Of a stretch of DNA of 64,000 bases, positions 28,087 through 35,259 are shown one piece after another. The stretch is taken from positions 1,392,001-1,456,000 of the forward strand of contig NZ_CP032405.1 in NCBI RefSeq assembly GCF_016806065.1, written 5' to 3'. The notes beneath the pieces are model-generated. The model saw only the letters and a program-made list of their open reading frames with translations. It did not search any database and was not told where the DNA came from. Position 1 is the stretch's first letter. The number at the start of each line of letters is the position of its first letter. The stretch is from Rhizobium rosettiformans. Its GTDB lineage: Bacteria > Pseudomonadota > Alphaproteobacteria > Rhizobiales > Rhizobiaceae. A program made the position numbers and the translations under genes.

Positions 28087-28824
28087 TCAGAGTGTCTTGT
28101 GTTTTGCGTCGAGCCAACCGGTGATCAGCTCCCGATATCGTTCGCCGCTGAAGCTTGGAAAATGGCCGCCATGCACCAGCCGCACCTTCAGCCGCAGCAG
28201 GCGCTCCATCGAAGCGTGATAGTCATTGGCGTTCGAGTGGTAGGTGTCCTCGATCAGCGGACCGTCGTAGAGAATGTCGCCGGAAAACAGGATTTCCGTC
28301 GCTTTCTCGTAGAGCGCGATGCCCCCGGGGGAATGGCCGGGAGTGTGAATGATCTCGAATTGCCGATCGCCGAGGTCGACCATGTCGCCGTCCTCCAGCA
28401 GGCGCGTCGCCGGCGCCCGCTTCACCGCATAACACTTCGAGCAATAGGGCTCGGGCGGCAGGGCGTCGAAAATGTCGTCGGTAACATAGGGGTCGGCCAG
28501 CGTGTTTTCGCGTGTCGGATCAGCGAGCAGATCCGCCTCTGCCGAATGGACCGCACGGCATTCGAACTCGTGGTGGCAGCCGATGTGATCGAAATGGGTG
28601 TGGCTTGCCACCGCGATCAGCTCACGCTCGGTGACAAGCGGGACCCATTCACGAAGCGAGACGACGCCCATGCCACTGTCAACAAGCATGTCGCGATCGC
28701 GCCCACGCACATGCCAGATGTTGCAGCGGTAAAATTCCTGGATATGCGGCTCGCAGATATAGGTCACGTCATCGTCGAGACGCCGGACACTGTACCAGTC
28801 CTCAGGGCGCATGCGCGGTTTCAT
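28087..28824 (-). CDS. Metallo-beta-lactamase-fold hydrolase
   Basis: A 245-residue MBL-fold protein with the full dinuclear metal set: HTHFDHIG (H75, H77, D79, H80), HTPGHSPGG (about residue 167), SGDILYDGP and VHGGH near the C-terminus. Such enzymes hydrolyse thioesters, lactones, amides or phosphodiesters. It lies between the ABC ATPase (10 bp) and the aldehyde dehydrogenase (12 bp) in one operon, so it probably acts on the imported compound before oxidation. ATG 28824 with AGGAG upstream is preferred to the GTG one codon earlier. A cysteine-containing PYCSKCYAV stretch (around residues 127-135) is unusual and might bind extra metal. Confidence 0.85.
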   Translation of the reverse strand: MKPRMRPEDWYSVRRLDDDVTYICEPHIQEFYRCNIWHVRGRDRDMLVDSGMGVVSLREWVPLVTERELIAVASHTHFDHIGCHHEFECRAVHSAEADLLADPTRENTLADPYVTDDIFDALPPEPYCSKCYAVKRAPATRLLEDGDMVDLGDRQFEIIHTPGHSPGGIALYEKATEILFSGDILYDGPLIEDTYHSNANDYHASMERLLRLKVRLVHGGHFPSFSGERYRELITGWLDAKHKTL

Positions 28825-28834
28825 CACGTGTCTC

Positions 28835-29920
28835 CTATGCTTCGACCAGAGCGACGATGGTGTCAGCCTTGACCGTCAACTCGAGCTCATCGCCAGGCTG
28901 CGGGTGCGCGGTTTGCGGCAGATGGGCGGTTATGACGATCTCGGAATTGCCTTGGGGCTGAAGGTGGCACCGGTGATGCGCTCCGAAGAAGGCACTGTCG
29001 GTGATCCGCGCATGGCCGAGCGCAACTGTTGCGCCCGCCTCGCCGGCGGACCGGAAATGTTCAGGGCGAATGCACAGAGTGATCTTTTGCTCTGGAGAAG
29101 GCGCGTCCCCGGTGAAAGCCGTGATGGGGATAGTGGCTGGACCGAGCGCCGTTTCTACCCGCGCTTCGCCCTCCGCAAGCGAGATCACCCTACCGGGCAG
29201 GAAGTTCGCCTCGCCCATGAAACCTGCGGCAAACAGCGAACGCGGCCGCATATAGATGTCCGAGGGTCTGCCGACATCCTCGATCCGGCCGTGGTTCATC
29301 ACGACGATCCGATCGGCGATCGCCATGGCCTCTTCCTGATCGTGGGTGACATGGATGAAGGTTGTGCCCACACGCTTCTGAATGGCCTTCAGCTCGTCCT
29401 GCATCTGGCGACGCAGCTTCAGATCCAGCGCGCCCAGCGGCTCGTCGAGTAGAAGAACATCTGGATCGACCGCGAGCGCACGTGCAAGCGCCACGCGCTG
29501 ACGCTGGCCGCCGGAAAGCTCGTGCGGCTTCTTCGCTGCCGAAGCCTTGAGCCCGACCAGGTCGAGCATGGCGAGCGCCTTTTGGTGGCGCTCGGCCTTT
29601 CCCATGCCGCGCATGCGCAGGCCGAAGCCCACATTATCAATGAGCTTCATATGGGGGAACAGCGCGTAGTCCTGGAACATGGTTGTCGTCGGCCGTTTTG
29701 CCGGCTCAACATGTGTCATGTCCCTACCGCCGATGGCGATCGCGCCAGCGCTCGGCTCGATAAAGCCACCCAGGATCGAGAGCAGGGTCGTCTTGCCGCA
29801 GCCAGAGGGGCCGAGAAGCACGATGAACTCGCCGGCGGCTATCTCCAGCGAGACATCATCGAGCGCGCGGAAGGCACCGAAGACTTTCGTGGCGTTTCGG
29901 ATCGAGACGTCTGCGGTCAT
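28835..29920 (-). CDS. potA: Pot-type ABC transporter ATPase
   Basis: A 361-residue PotA/FbpC-type ATPase: Walker A LLGPSGCGKTT (residues about 35-45), Q-loop TMFQDYALFPHM, signature LSGGQRQRVALARAL, Walker B VLLLDEPLGALD, and a C-terminal TOBE domain (residues 280-360, ITLCIRPEHF). The ATG at 29920 overlaps the stop of the permease gene by 4 bp. A longer frame to 30313 is out of register with the permease gene and was rejected. It energises the importer encoded by the three upstream genes. Confidence 0.92.
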   Translation of the reverse strand: MTADVSIRNATKVFGAFRALDDVSLEIAAGEFIVLLGPSGCGKTTLLSILGGFIEPSAGAIAIGGRDMTHVEPAKRPTTTMFQDYALFPHMKLIDNVGFGLRMRGMGKAERHQKALAMLDLVGLKASAAKKPHELSGGQRQRVALARALAVDPDVLLLDEPLGALDLKLRRQMQDELKAIQKRVGTTFIHVTHDQEEAMAIADRIVVMNHGRIEDVGRPSDIYMRPRSLFAAGFMGEANFLPGRVISLAEGEARVETALGPATIPITAFTGDAPSPEQKITLCIRPEHFRSAGEAGATVALGHARITDSAFFGAHHRCHLQPQGNSEIVITAHLPQTAHPQPGDELELTVKADTIVALVEA

Positions 29921-30705
29921 TGAGATTTCCCGGATTTTCTGAAGACGGCGAGTTCGAGAAGGATGATGAAGGCGACAGAGAGGAGGAAGACGACGCTGCC
30001 TATCGCGTTGGTCTTGGGGTCGAGGCCGGAGCGCAGCATGCTCCAGATCTCGACCGGCAGCGTCACGTCGAAGCGCGACAACAGGAAGGCTATGATGAAC
30101 TCGTCCCAGCTGAAGGTCACCGACAGGAAGAAGGCGGCGAGGATGGATGGCATCAGCATTGGTGCGGTGACGAGTGCCATGACCTGCCAGTCCTTCGCGC
30201 CAAGATCGCGGGCGGCGCGCTCGATATTGACCTGGTGACCGCCCATGGAGGCGTAGATGATCGCAAAGCAGAGCGGCAGGTTGATCACGACATGACCGAT
30301 GCCGACGGTCCATAGCGACAGCGAAACATTGAGCCTGGACAGCATCGACAGCAGGCCGAGCCCGATGATCAGCGTGCTGACCGTCATCGGCGCGACGATC
30401 AGGGCGCGCTGCAGGCCGGATGCGGGAAGCTTGTAGCGGGCAAAGGCATAGGCTGCGAGGAAACCGAGCAGGCAGGAGATTGCAGACGATACCATGGCAA
30501 CGACGAGCGAGTTAAAGAGCGCTGCCATCAGCTTTTTGTCGGCGAAGATCTCGCCATACCACTTCCAGGTCATGCCATGCAGGGGGGGCACGGGTAGCGT
30601 GCCGTCCTGGAAGGAGAAGAGCACAAGAACGGCGACCGGCAGGAAGATGAAGATATAGAGCCCACCGGCATAGAGGATCGCAAGGGCCGTATTGAGGTGC
30701 CGCAT
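29917..30705 (-). CDS. potC: Pot-type ABC permease, PotC-like
   Basis: A 262-residue permease with six helices and the EAA-type loop NIERAARDLGAKDWQVMALV (about residues 165-184). N-terminal LAILYAGGLYIFIFLPVAVL is helix 1. The ATG at 30705 lies 2 bp after the potB stop. Polyamine-type systems carry two different permeases, and this is the second. The substrate need not be putrescine or spermidine: rhizobia use the same architecture for opines, amino-acid derivatives and phosphonates. Confidence 0.9.
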   Translation of the reverse strand: MRHLNTALAILYAGGLYIFIFLPVAVLVLFSFQDGTLPVPPLHGMTWKWYGEIFADKKLMAALFNSLVVAMVSSAISCLLGFLAAYAFARYKLPASGLQRALIVAPMTVSTLIIGLGLLSMLSRLNVSLSLWTVGIGHVVINLPLCFAIIYASMGGHQVNIERAARDLGAKDWQVMALVTAPMLMPSILAAFFLSVTFSWDEFIIAFLLSRFDVTLPVEIWSMLRSGLDPKTNAIGSVVFLLSVAFIILLELAVFRKSGKSQ

Positions 30706-30707
30706 GG

Positions 30708-31571
30708 TCAGGTCCTCTCCATCTTCAGCCATCTGGCGCAAGCGAGATAGGCGATCGTCACCACCACCATCAGCACCAGCGACAGGGCTGCAGCCATGGG
30801 GAAATCAGCCCGACGGCCGAGCTGCAGCATGATGAGCTGCGGCAGGACGAGCTCGTTGTTGCCGCCGAGGATCTGCGGGGTGATGTAGTCGCCGATGCAC
30901 AGCACGAAGGTGAGAAAGGCGCCAACCATGATGCCTGGCAGGGTCAGCGGCAGGATCACATGCCAGAAGGTCTGGAAGCCGTTTGCACCAAGATCGGCGG
31001 CTGCACGGCGGTAGTTCGGCGAGAGCTGAACAAGATTGGCATAGATGGTCAGCGTCAGCAGCATGACGAAGAAATGCACAAAGCCGATCACCGTGCCGAT
31101 TCGGTTTGCAGACAGTTCGAGCGGCTCGGCGATCAGGCCCGTCCACATCAGGGCCTGGTTGACGACGCCGCCCTTGGACAGGACCAGCAACCAGGAATAG
31201 GAGCGAACCACATAGGAGGTCCAGAACGGCAAAATTGCCATGATCAGAGCAAAGCGTTGCCAGCGACGCGGCACGCGCTCGGCGATAATCCAGGCCAGCG
31301 GATAGGCAAGCAGGATCGAGATGATCGTGACGGTCAGTGTCACTTCAAGCGAATTGAAGAGTGCCTTGAGAAGATGTGGCTTGCCGAAGAATGCGGCGTA
31401 GTTGTCGAGGGACCAGGTCGCGATAATCTCGCGCCCCTGCCGCTTCCAGAAGCTGAGCGCCGCCATGTAGAGGAAGGGCACGAGGAAGAAGGCCACGGTC
31501 CACAGCATCGCGGGCAGCGCAAATCCTAAAGCCTTGCGGCGTTCTCTGCGCTCTTGCGCGGTGGCAGTCAT
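30708..31571 (-). CDS. potB: Pot-type ABC permease, PotB-like
   Basis: A 287-residue permease with six helices; helix 1 is ALPAMLWTVAFFLVPFLYMA, and the cytoplasmic EAA loop is NYRRAAADLGANGFQTFWHV (about residues 193-212). It follows the binding-protein gene after a 232-bp gap containing a strong hairpin (31759-31790), so transcription from the binding-protein promoter probably continues at a lower level into potB. The charged N-terminus (ERRERRK) is cytoplasmic. Confidence 0.9.
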   Translation of the reverse strand: MTATAQERRERRKALGFALPAMLWTVAFFLVPFLYMAALSFWKRQGREIIATWSLDNYAAFFGKPHLLKALFNSLEVTLTVTIISILLAYPLAWIIAERVPRRWQRFALIMAILPFWTSYVVRSYSWLLVLSKGGVVNQALMWTGLIAEPLELSANRIGTVIGFVHFFVMLLTLTIYANLVQLSPNYRRAAADLGANGFQTFWHVILPLTLPGIMVGAFLTFVLCIGDYITPQILGGNNELVLPQLIMLQLGRRADFPMAAALSLVLMVVVTIAYLACARWLKMERT

Positions 31572-31758
31572 TGACGGGTTGCTCCGTTCATCTGGCTAAA
31601 GCGGCTGGGCTGACAGGAATTTATGGTGCCCAATCTTCAAGGCGGCCACAGATCTTCAAGACCGCCTGTTCTGTTGAACGCGCGCAGTTGCTACCTGCAG
31701 CATATGACCCATCGGGGCCGCGATACGCGCGATGAAGCAATTGTTTGAGAGCAAGCTT

Positions 31759-31790
31759 GGGGCGCGGACTGACTGTGCCTGCCGCGCCCC
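31759..31790 (-). terminator. Hairpin between the binding protein and permease genes
   Basis: A 9-bp perfect stem GGGGCGCGG / CCGCGCCCC with a 14-base loop, 14 bp after the potD stop. There is no strong U-tract on the minus strand, so partial termination or protection of the potD message from 3' decay is more likely than full termination. Confidence 0.6.
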
Positions 31791-31803
31791 CTAAGGGCCG
31801 CGC

Positions 31804-32877
31804 TTATTGCTGCAGCATTTCCGTCCAGACATCCTGCATAGCCACATCGAGATCGGCATTGGCTACCGGATAGAGCTGGGTGTTCTTCAGGTATTCGGGC
31901 TGCTTGTCCCAGCGCAGCGCCGTCTTCTGCTCGCCGGTGAGCTGCTCACCGGCCTTGGAATTTGCCGGCATGCCCCAGTAGCAGGACGAGGTGGCAAGGC
32001 GAGCCTGGCCTTCTGGGCTCAGAATGTACTGCACAAACTTGACGGCCAGATCCTGCTTGGTGGAATCCTTGAACACGCCGATCGACTGTGCCCAGCGCAG
32101 GGCGCCCTGCTTCGGCACGGTCCAGTCGAGGTCCGGCTTTTCGGCCGTGAGACCTGCAGTCACCCATTCGCCGCCGCCGAGGATGATGTCGACTTCGCCG
32201 CTGACAAGTGCTGTCTGCGAGGCGACGACATCACTGACCTGGCGCGAGACCTTCTTCATCTCGAACAGTTTTTCCCTGATCGCGGGGAGATCGGCTTCGG
32301 TCAGATCTGCGGTGTTCTTGCCGATGGCAAGGCCGGTCAGACCGATCATCGGCAGGTAGTAGTCATAAAGCGCAATGCGGCCCTTGTATTTCTCAGACCA
32401 GAAGATCGACAGGTCTTCCATGTCCTTCGGATCGACCTTGCTCTTGTCGTAGGAAATCGTGTTGTAGCCGAACTTTTCCGTCACGGCGTAGATCTTGCCG
32501 TCCTTGGTGTTGTTGGCTTCCATGCGGACTTCCGGGAAGATGTCGGCCATCGGCAGCTTGTCGGCCGGAATTTCGGCGAGAAGATCCATTTCGACGGCGC
32601 GCGGCACGTCGACACCGTCGATGACGAAGATATCCCAATCACCCGGTCGCGACTGCTCGACGATCGAGAGACCAGCGCCGGTTCCCTCATATTCCTTGAG
32701 ATTGACCTTGACGTTGTTGGCCTTTTCGAAGGGTTCGATCAGCGCCGGGTCAGTGTGGTCGCACCAGACGAGGGCATTCAGCTCCTCCTGGGCATGAGCC
32801 CTTCCGGACAAGGCAGAGATGGCAACGGTCGCAAGAAGCAGGCGGCGGGAGAGCCCGCCGGTTACGGTCTTTTCCAT
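31804..32877 (-). CDS. potD: Pot-type ABC solute-binding protein
   Basis: A 357-residue periplasmic binding protein of the PotD/SBP_bac_8 group. The signal peptide has a twin-Arg-like pair (GLSRRLLLATVAISALSGRA, cleavage after AHA). The binding cleft includes LNALVWCDHTDPALIEPF (residues about 34-51), DIFVIDGVDVPRAVEM and GEWVTAGL. The C-terminus ends MQDVWTEMLQQ, as expected for the last helix. Ligand unknown; the operon's MBL hydrolase and aldehyde dehydrogenase argue for a compound that is hydrolysed and then oxidised after import. It is divergent from the TetR gene at 33020, which probably regulates it. Confidence 0.88.
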   Translation of the reverse strand: MEKTVTGGLSRRLLLATVAISALSGRAHAQEELNALVWCDHTDPALIEPFEKANNVKVNLKEYEGTGAGLSIVEQSRPGDWDIFVIDGVDVPRAVEMDLLAEIPADKLPMADIFPEVRMEANNTKDGKIYAVTEKFGYNTISYDKSKVDPKDMEDLSIFWSEKYKGRIALYDYYLPMIGLTGLAIGKNTADLTEADLPAIREKLFEMKKVSRQVSDVVASQTALVSGEVDIILGGGEWVTAGLTAEKPDLDWTVPKQGALRWAQSIGVFKDSTKQDLAVKFVQYILSPEGQARLATSSCYWGMPANSKAGEQLTGEQKTALRWDKQPEYLKNTQLYPVANADLDVAMQDVWTEMLQQ

Positions 32878-32986
32878 AAGTTCACCCTCTTGTCGAAGGC
32901 CCGGGGCGGACCCTCGCGTTGATCAGAATAGCGCTCGTTCCGGCGCCTTGAGAAAAAGATTGAGTGAATTCATTTTTTAAGTCAAT

Positions 32987-32998
32987 CTCAAATTTGAG
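32987..32998. promoter_or_regulatory. Operator-like palindrome between potD and tetR
   Basis: CTCAAATTTGAG is a perfect 12-bp palindrome 21 bp before the tetR start and 110 bp before potD. Together with the surrounding AGATTGA / TCAATCT inverted pair (about 32957-32988) it makes a dyad-rich AT segment suited to a TetR dimer. Binding by this TetR is inference. Confidence 0.5.
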
Positions 32999-33019
32999 GA
33001 GATTCCAACGGAGCTAGCC

Positions 33020-33646
33020 ATGACCGGATTGCGCGCCCGACAGAAGGCCGACAGGAACCGTCGCATCCTGGAATCGGCAACGACCCTGTTCCGGGAGCAG
33101 GGCTATGACAGCGCGCGCATCGAAGATATCGCCGAGATGGCAGAGGTCTCGGTCGGCACGCTCTACAACTACTATCAGAACAAGGGAGACATCCTCGTCG
33201 CGACCGTTTCGATGGAGGTGACCGAGGTGCTCGAGGCCGGTGAATTGATTGTCGCCAATCCGCCGCTCAACGTGAGCGATGCGCTCGGCGCGCTGATTAA
33301 CCAGTATTACGATCACTCGCTCGTCTATCTCAGCAAGGAGATGTGGCGCACGGCGATGGCGTCCTCGATCCACCAGCCAGAAACGCCGCTGTCCAAGCGT
33401 TACACTGAGCTAGATACGCGTCTCTGTGCCCAGGTCGTGCAGCTCATCGAGACCTTGCAGCGGCGCGGTGTGATTGTCGCCGGCGTCGATGCACGGGCGC
33501 TGGGTGAGGTGTTCTTCAACAACCTCAACATGATGTTCATCGAGTTCTGCAAGAAAGAAAGCATGCCGCTTGAAGAGCTCAAGGCCCGTGTCGCCGAGCA
33601 GAACCGCCCGATTGCCGAGTTGATCAGCAGCGTGAAGCGCCTCTGA
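33020..33646 (+). CDS. TetR-family regulator of the Pot-type operon
   Basis: A 208-residue TetR protein. Helix-turn-helix at residues 28-65: ARIEDIAEMAEVSVGTLYNY then YQNKGDIL. The C-terminal domain (residues 75-205) is all helical with no diagnostic ligand motif. It diverges from potD and is followed 21 bp later by an NTF2-like gene, so the pair probably forms an operon. Control of the transporter operon through the dyad at 32987-32998 is likely from position alone. Confidence 0.88.
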   Translation: MTGLRARQKADRNRRILESATTLFREQGYDSARIEDIAEMAEVSVGTLYNYYQNKGDILVATVSMEVTEVLEAGELIVANPPLNVSDALGALINQYYDHSLVYLSKEMWRTAMASSIHQPETPLSKRYTELDTRLCAQVVQLIETLQRRGVIVAGVDARALGEVFFNNLNMMFIEFCKKESMPLEELKARVAEQNRPIAELISSVKRL

Positions 33647-33667
33647 CGCCACCGAAATCCCGAAGAA

Positions 33668-34072
33668 ATGACAGAGATGACAGATCATACGACCGCAGTG
33701 CTTTCCGCAGCCGATGCCCTGGTGGCAGCCTTCGGCCGTCACGACACCAAGGCCTATTTCGATGCCTTCGCGCCGTCGGCGACTTTCATCTTCTACAATC
33801 TCGATCGCACCCTTGTCGATCGCGCGGCCTATGAGGCGGAATGGGCGCTGTGGGAAAGCCGCGACGGCTTTTTCGTGAAGGCCTGCCGCTCGACGGACCG
33901 CAGCCTATACATCGTCGGGGATGTCGCCATTTTCACCCATGCGGTGGAGACCGATCTCGTTATCGGCGGCAAATCGATAACCAACCATGAGCGTGAAACG
34001 ATCGTCTTTGTCCATCAGCCGGACGGTCGCTGGCTTGCCATTCATGAGCATCTTTCGCCGCTCCCGATGTAG
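33668..34072 (+). CDS. NTF2/SnoaL-like small protein
   Basis: A 134-residue protein with the cone-shaped NTF2-like fold pattern: helical N-terminus (LSAADALVAAFGRHDTKAYF), FAPSATFIFYN, a middle strand region and HERETIVFVHQPDGRWLAIH at the end. Such proteins act as small isomerases, hydrolases or binding modules; some members hold a catalytic Asp/His pair but none can be assigned with confidence here. Co-transcribed with the TetR gene and close to the MBL/aldehyde dehydrogenase operon, it may take part in the same degradative pathway. Start at 33668 gives MTEMTDH; an ATG four codons on is possible. Confidence 0.78.
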   Translation: MTEMTDHTTAVLSAADALVAAFGRHDTKAYFDAFAPSATFIFYNLDRTLVDRAAYEAEWALWESRDGFFVKACRSTDRSLYIVGDVAIFTHAVETDLVIGGKSITNHERETIVFVHQPDGRWLAIHEHLSPLPM

Positions 34073-34106
34073 TTGTTGCTTGTGACTGGGCTACCACAAA
34101 AAAAAG

Positions 34107-34169
34107 GCCTAGCTAGGCGTTCGGAGCGAACTCATACAAGTCTCTGTGCAATCAGCCCCTCGCAACCAA
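34107..34169 (-). repeat. Dispersed hairpin plus 33-bp repeat, copy 2, terminator-like
   Basis: On the minus strand the 33-bp box (34169-34137) is followed by 18 bases, a palindrome (GCCTAGCTAGGC, 34118-34107) and a run of eight or nine T, so it has the form of an intrinsic terminator for cysG. The 18-base spacer itself folds as GTTCG-CTC-CGAAC. The box encodes the last codons of the cysG frame. Copy 1 is at 6193-6261 with the same spacing between box and hairpin. Confidence 0.65.
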
Positions 34170-35259
34170 TATAACATAAATCTACCAACGATATTTCAGC
34201 AGAATGCCCAGCAATTCCCTGCACCAATTCGCATTGGATGCCGTGGCGCCGGTAGACACCGAAGTCCATCATGCCCTGTTCGGACTGACCGTCGTAGCCC
34301 GCACGAAGAAGCACAACACGTTTCCCGTTGCGCGCCATGCCGACGATGGTGTCGTGTAGGTTCACCGCACCAACTGTGTCATCCCGCGCGACGACGCTAC
34401 TGACCAGCATCCTTTTTGCTTCTCGACGGGCGAGTTCAAGAACATCCTGCGAGACGCTTTCGTCAAACAGGATGATGTCGGCAGCCTGCAGTGTCCGGAC
34501 AGCCTTGAGCGTCAGCATTTCGGCATCTCCCGGCCCTGAACCGACCAGCGCCACCGAACCGGATACTTCCATATGGCACAGCTGATCCATGTCCGTCACA
34601 ACCGCCTGCCGATCGGTCTCACCGGGCGGACGTGCCGACGAGAAGCAGCGATCGACGAAGCGCTCCCAGAAGGCCCGACGCCGCGGCCCGGGTGCGAGAT
34701 GCAGATTGACCGTGTCTCGCAGACCCTGTGCCAATGCAGCCCAGCCCTTGAGAGAGGGCGGCAGGAGCGTCTCCACGCGTCTGCGAATGGCCTGGGCGAG
34801 GATCGGAGCGGCACCGTCCGTGGAGATCGCCAGGATCACCGGTGAGCGATTGACGATCGATCCGAACTGAAACTGGCAAAAGGCCGGTTTGTCGATGACA
34901 TTGAAAGGCACGCCGGCTGCGCGCGCGGCACAGGCAAAGGCACGCGCCTCGTCATCGGTGTCGCAGTCCGCGATCGCCATGGAAGCCCCGGCGAAAACGC
35001 CGATATGCCATGGCGTATCGCGGATCGTGACCTTCTCCGCGCGTGCCAGTTCTGCCATGACGTCTCCGACTGTGCCGGCGGCTGCGAAGACTTCGACCCT
35101 TGCTCCGCAGGCAGCCAGAAGCTCCGCCTTCCAGGCCGCAGCGTCTGTTCCGCCAGCCACGAGCGCCCTCTTGCCCTGTAGGTCGAAGAACAGCGGCAGC
35201 TTGGCGAGCGGCTCGATCCGAGCGGCCGGATCACTCCGCTGCGAGGAGCGGTTGCGCAT
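34132..35259 (-). CDS. cysG: Siroheme synthase with degenerate, truncated methyltransferase domain
   Basis: Residues 1-215 are the precorrin-2 dehydrogenase/ferrochelatase part (LFFDLQGKRALVAGGTDAAA; later FQFGSIVNRSPVILAISTDG and an ALAQAIRRRVE-like helix). Residues from about 232 start a uroporphyrinogen-III methyltransferase domain (LVGSGPGDAEMLTLKAVRTL). The second SUMT motif, normally GGDPxxFGRGxEE, here reads AGYDGQSEQGMMD, and the protein stops at 375 instead of about 460-480, shortly after LVQGIAG. The final eleven residues come from the dispersed 33-bp repeat. The oxidase/chelatase half may work, but the methyltransferase half probably does not. It overlaps the nasA stop by 29 bp and is the last gene of the nitrate operon, where siroheme is needed for NirB. 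Confidence 0.8.
   Translation of the reverse strand: MRNRSSQRSDPAARIEPLAKLPLFFDLQGKRALVAGGTDAAAWKAELLAACGARVEVFAAAGTVGDVMAELARAEKVTIRDTPWHIGVFAGASMAIADCDTDDEARAFACAARAAGVPFNVIDKPAFCQFQFGSIVNRSPVILAISTDGAAPILAQAIRRRVETLLPPSLKGWAALAQGLRDTVNLHLAPGPRRRAFWERFVDRCFSSARPPGETDRQAVVTDMDQLCHMEVSGSVALVGSGPGDAEMLTLKAVRTLQAADIILFDESVSQDVLELARREAKRMLVSSVVARDDTVGAVNLHDTIVGMARNGKRVVLLRAGYDGQSEQGMMDFGVYRRHGIQCELVQGIAGHSAEISLVDLCYIGCEGLIAQRLV

Noticed and set aside
27121..28872. 583-residue plus-strand open frame
   Set aside because: It is antisense to the aldehyde dehydrogenase and MBL genes, with the low-complexity composition typical of GC-rich shadow frames and no domain.
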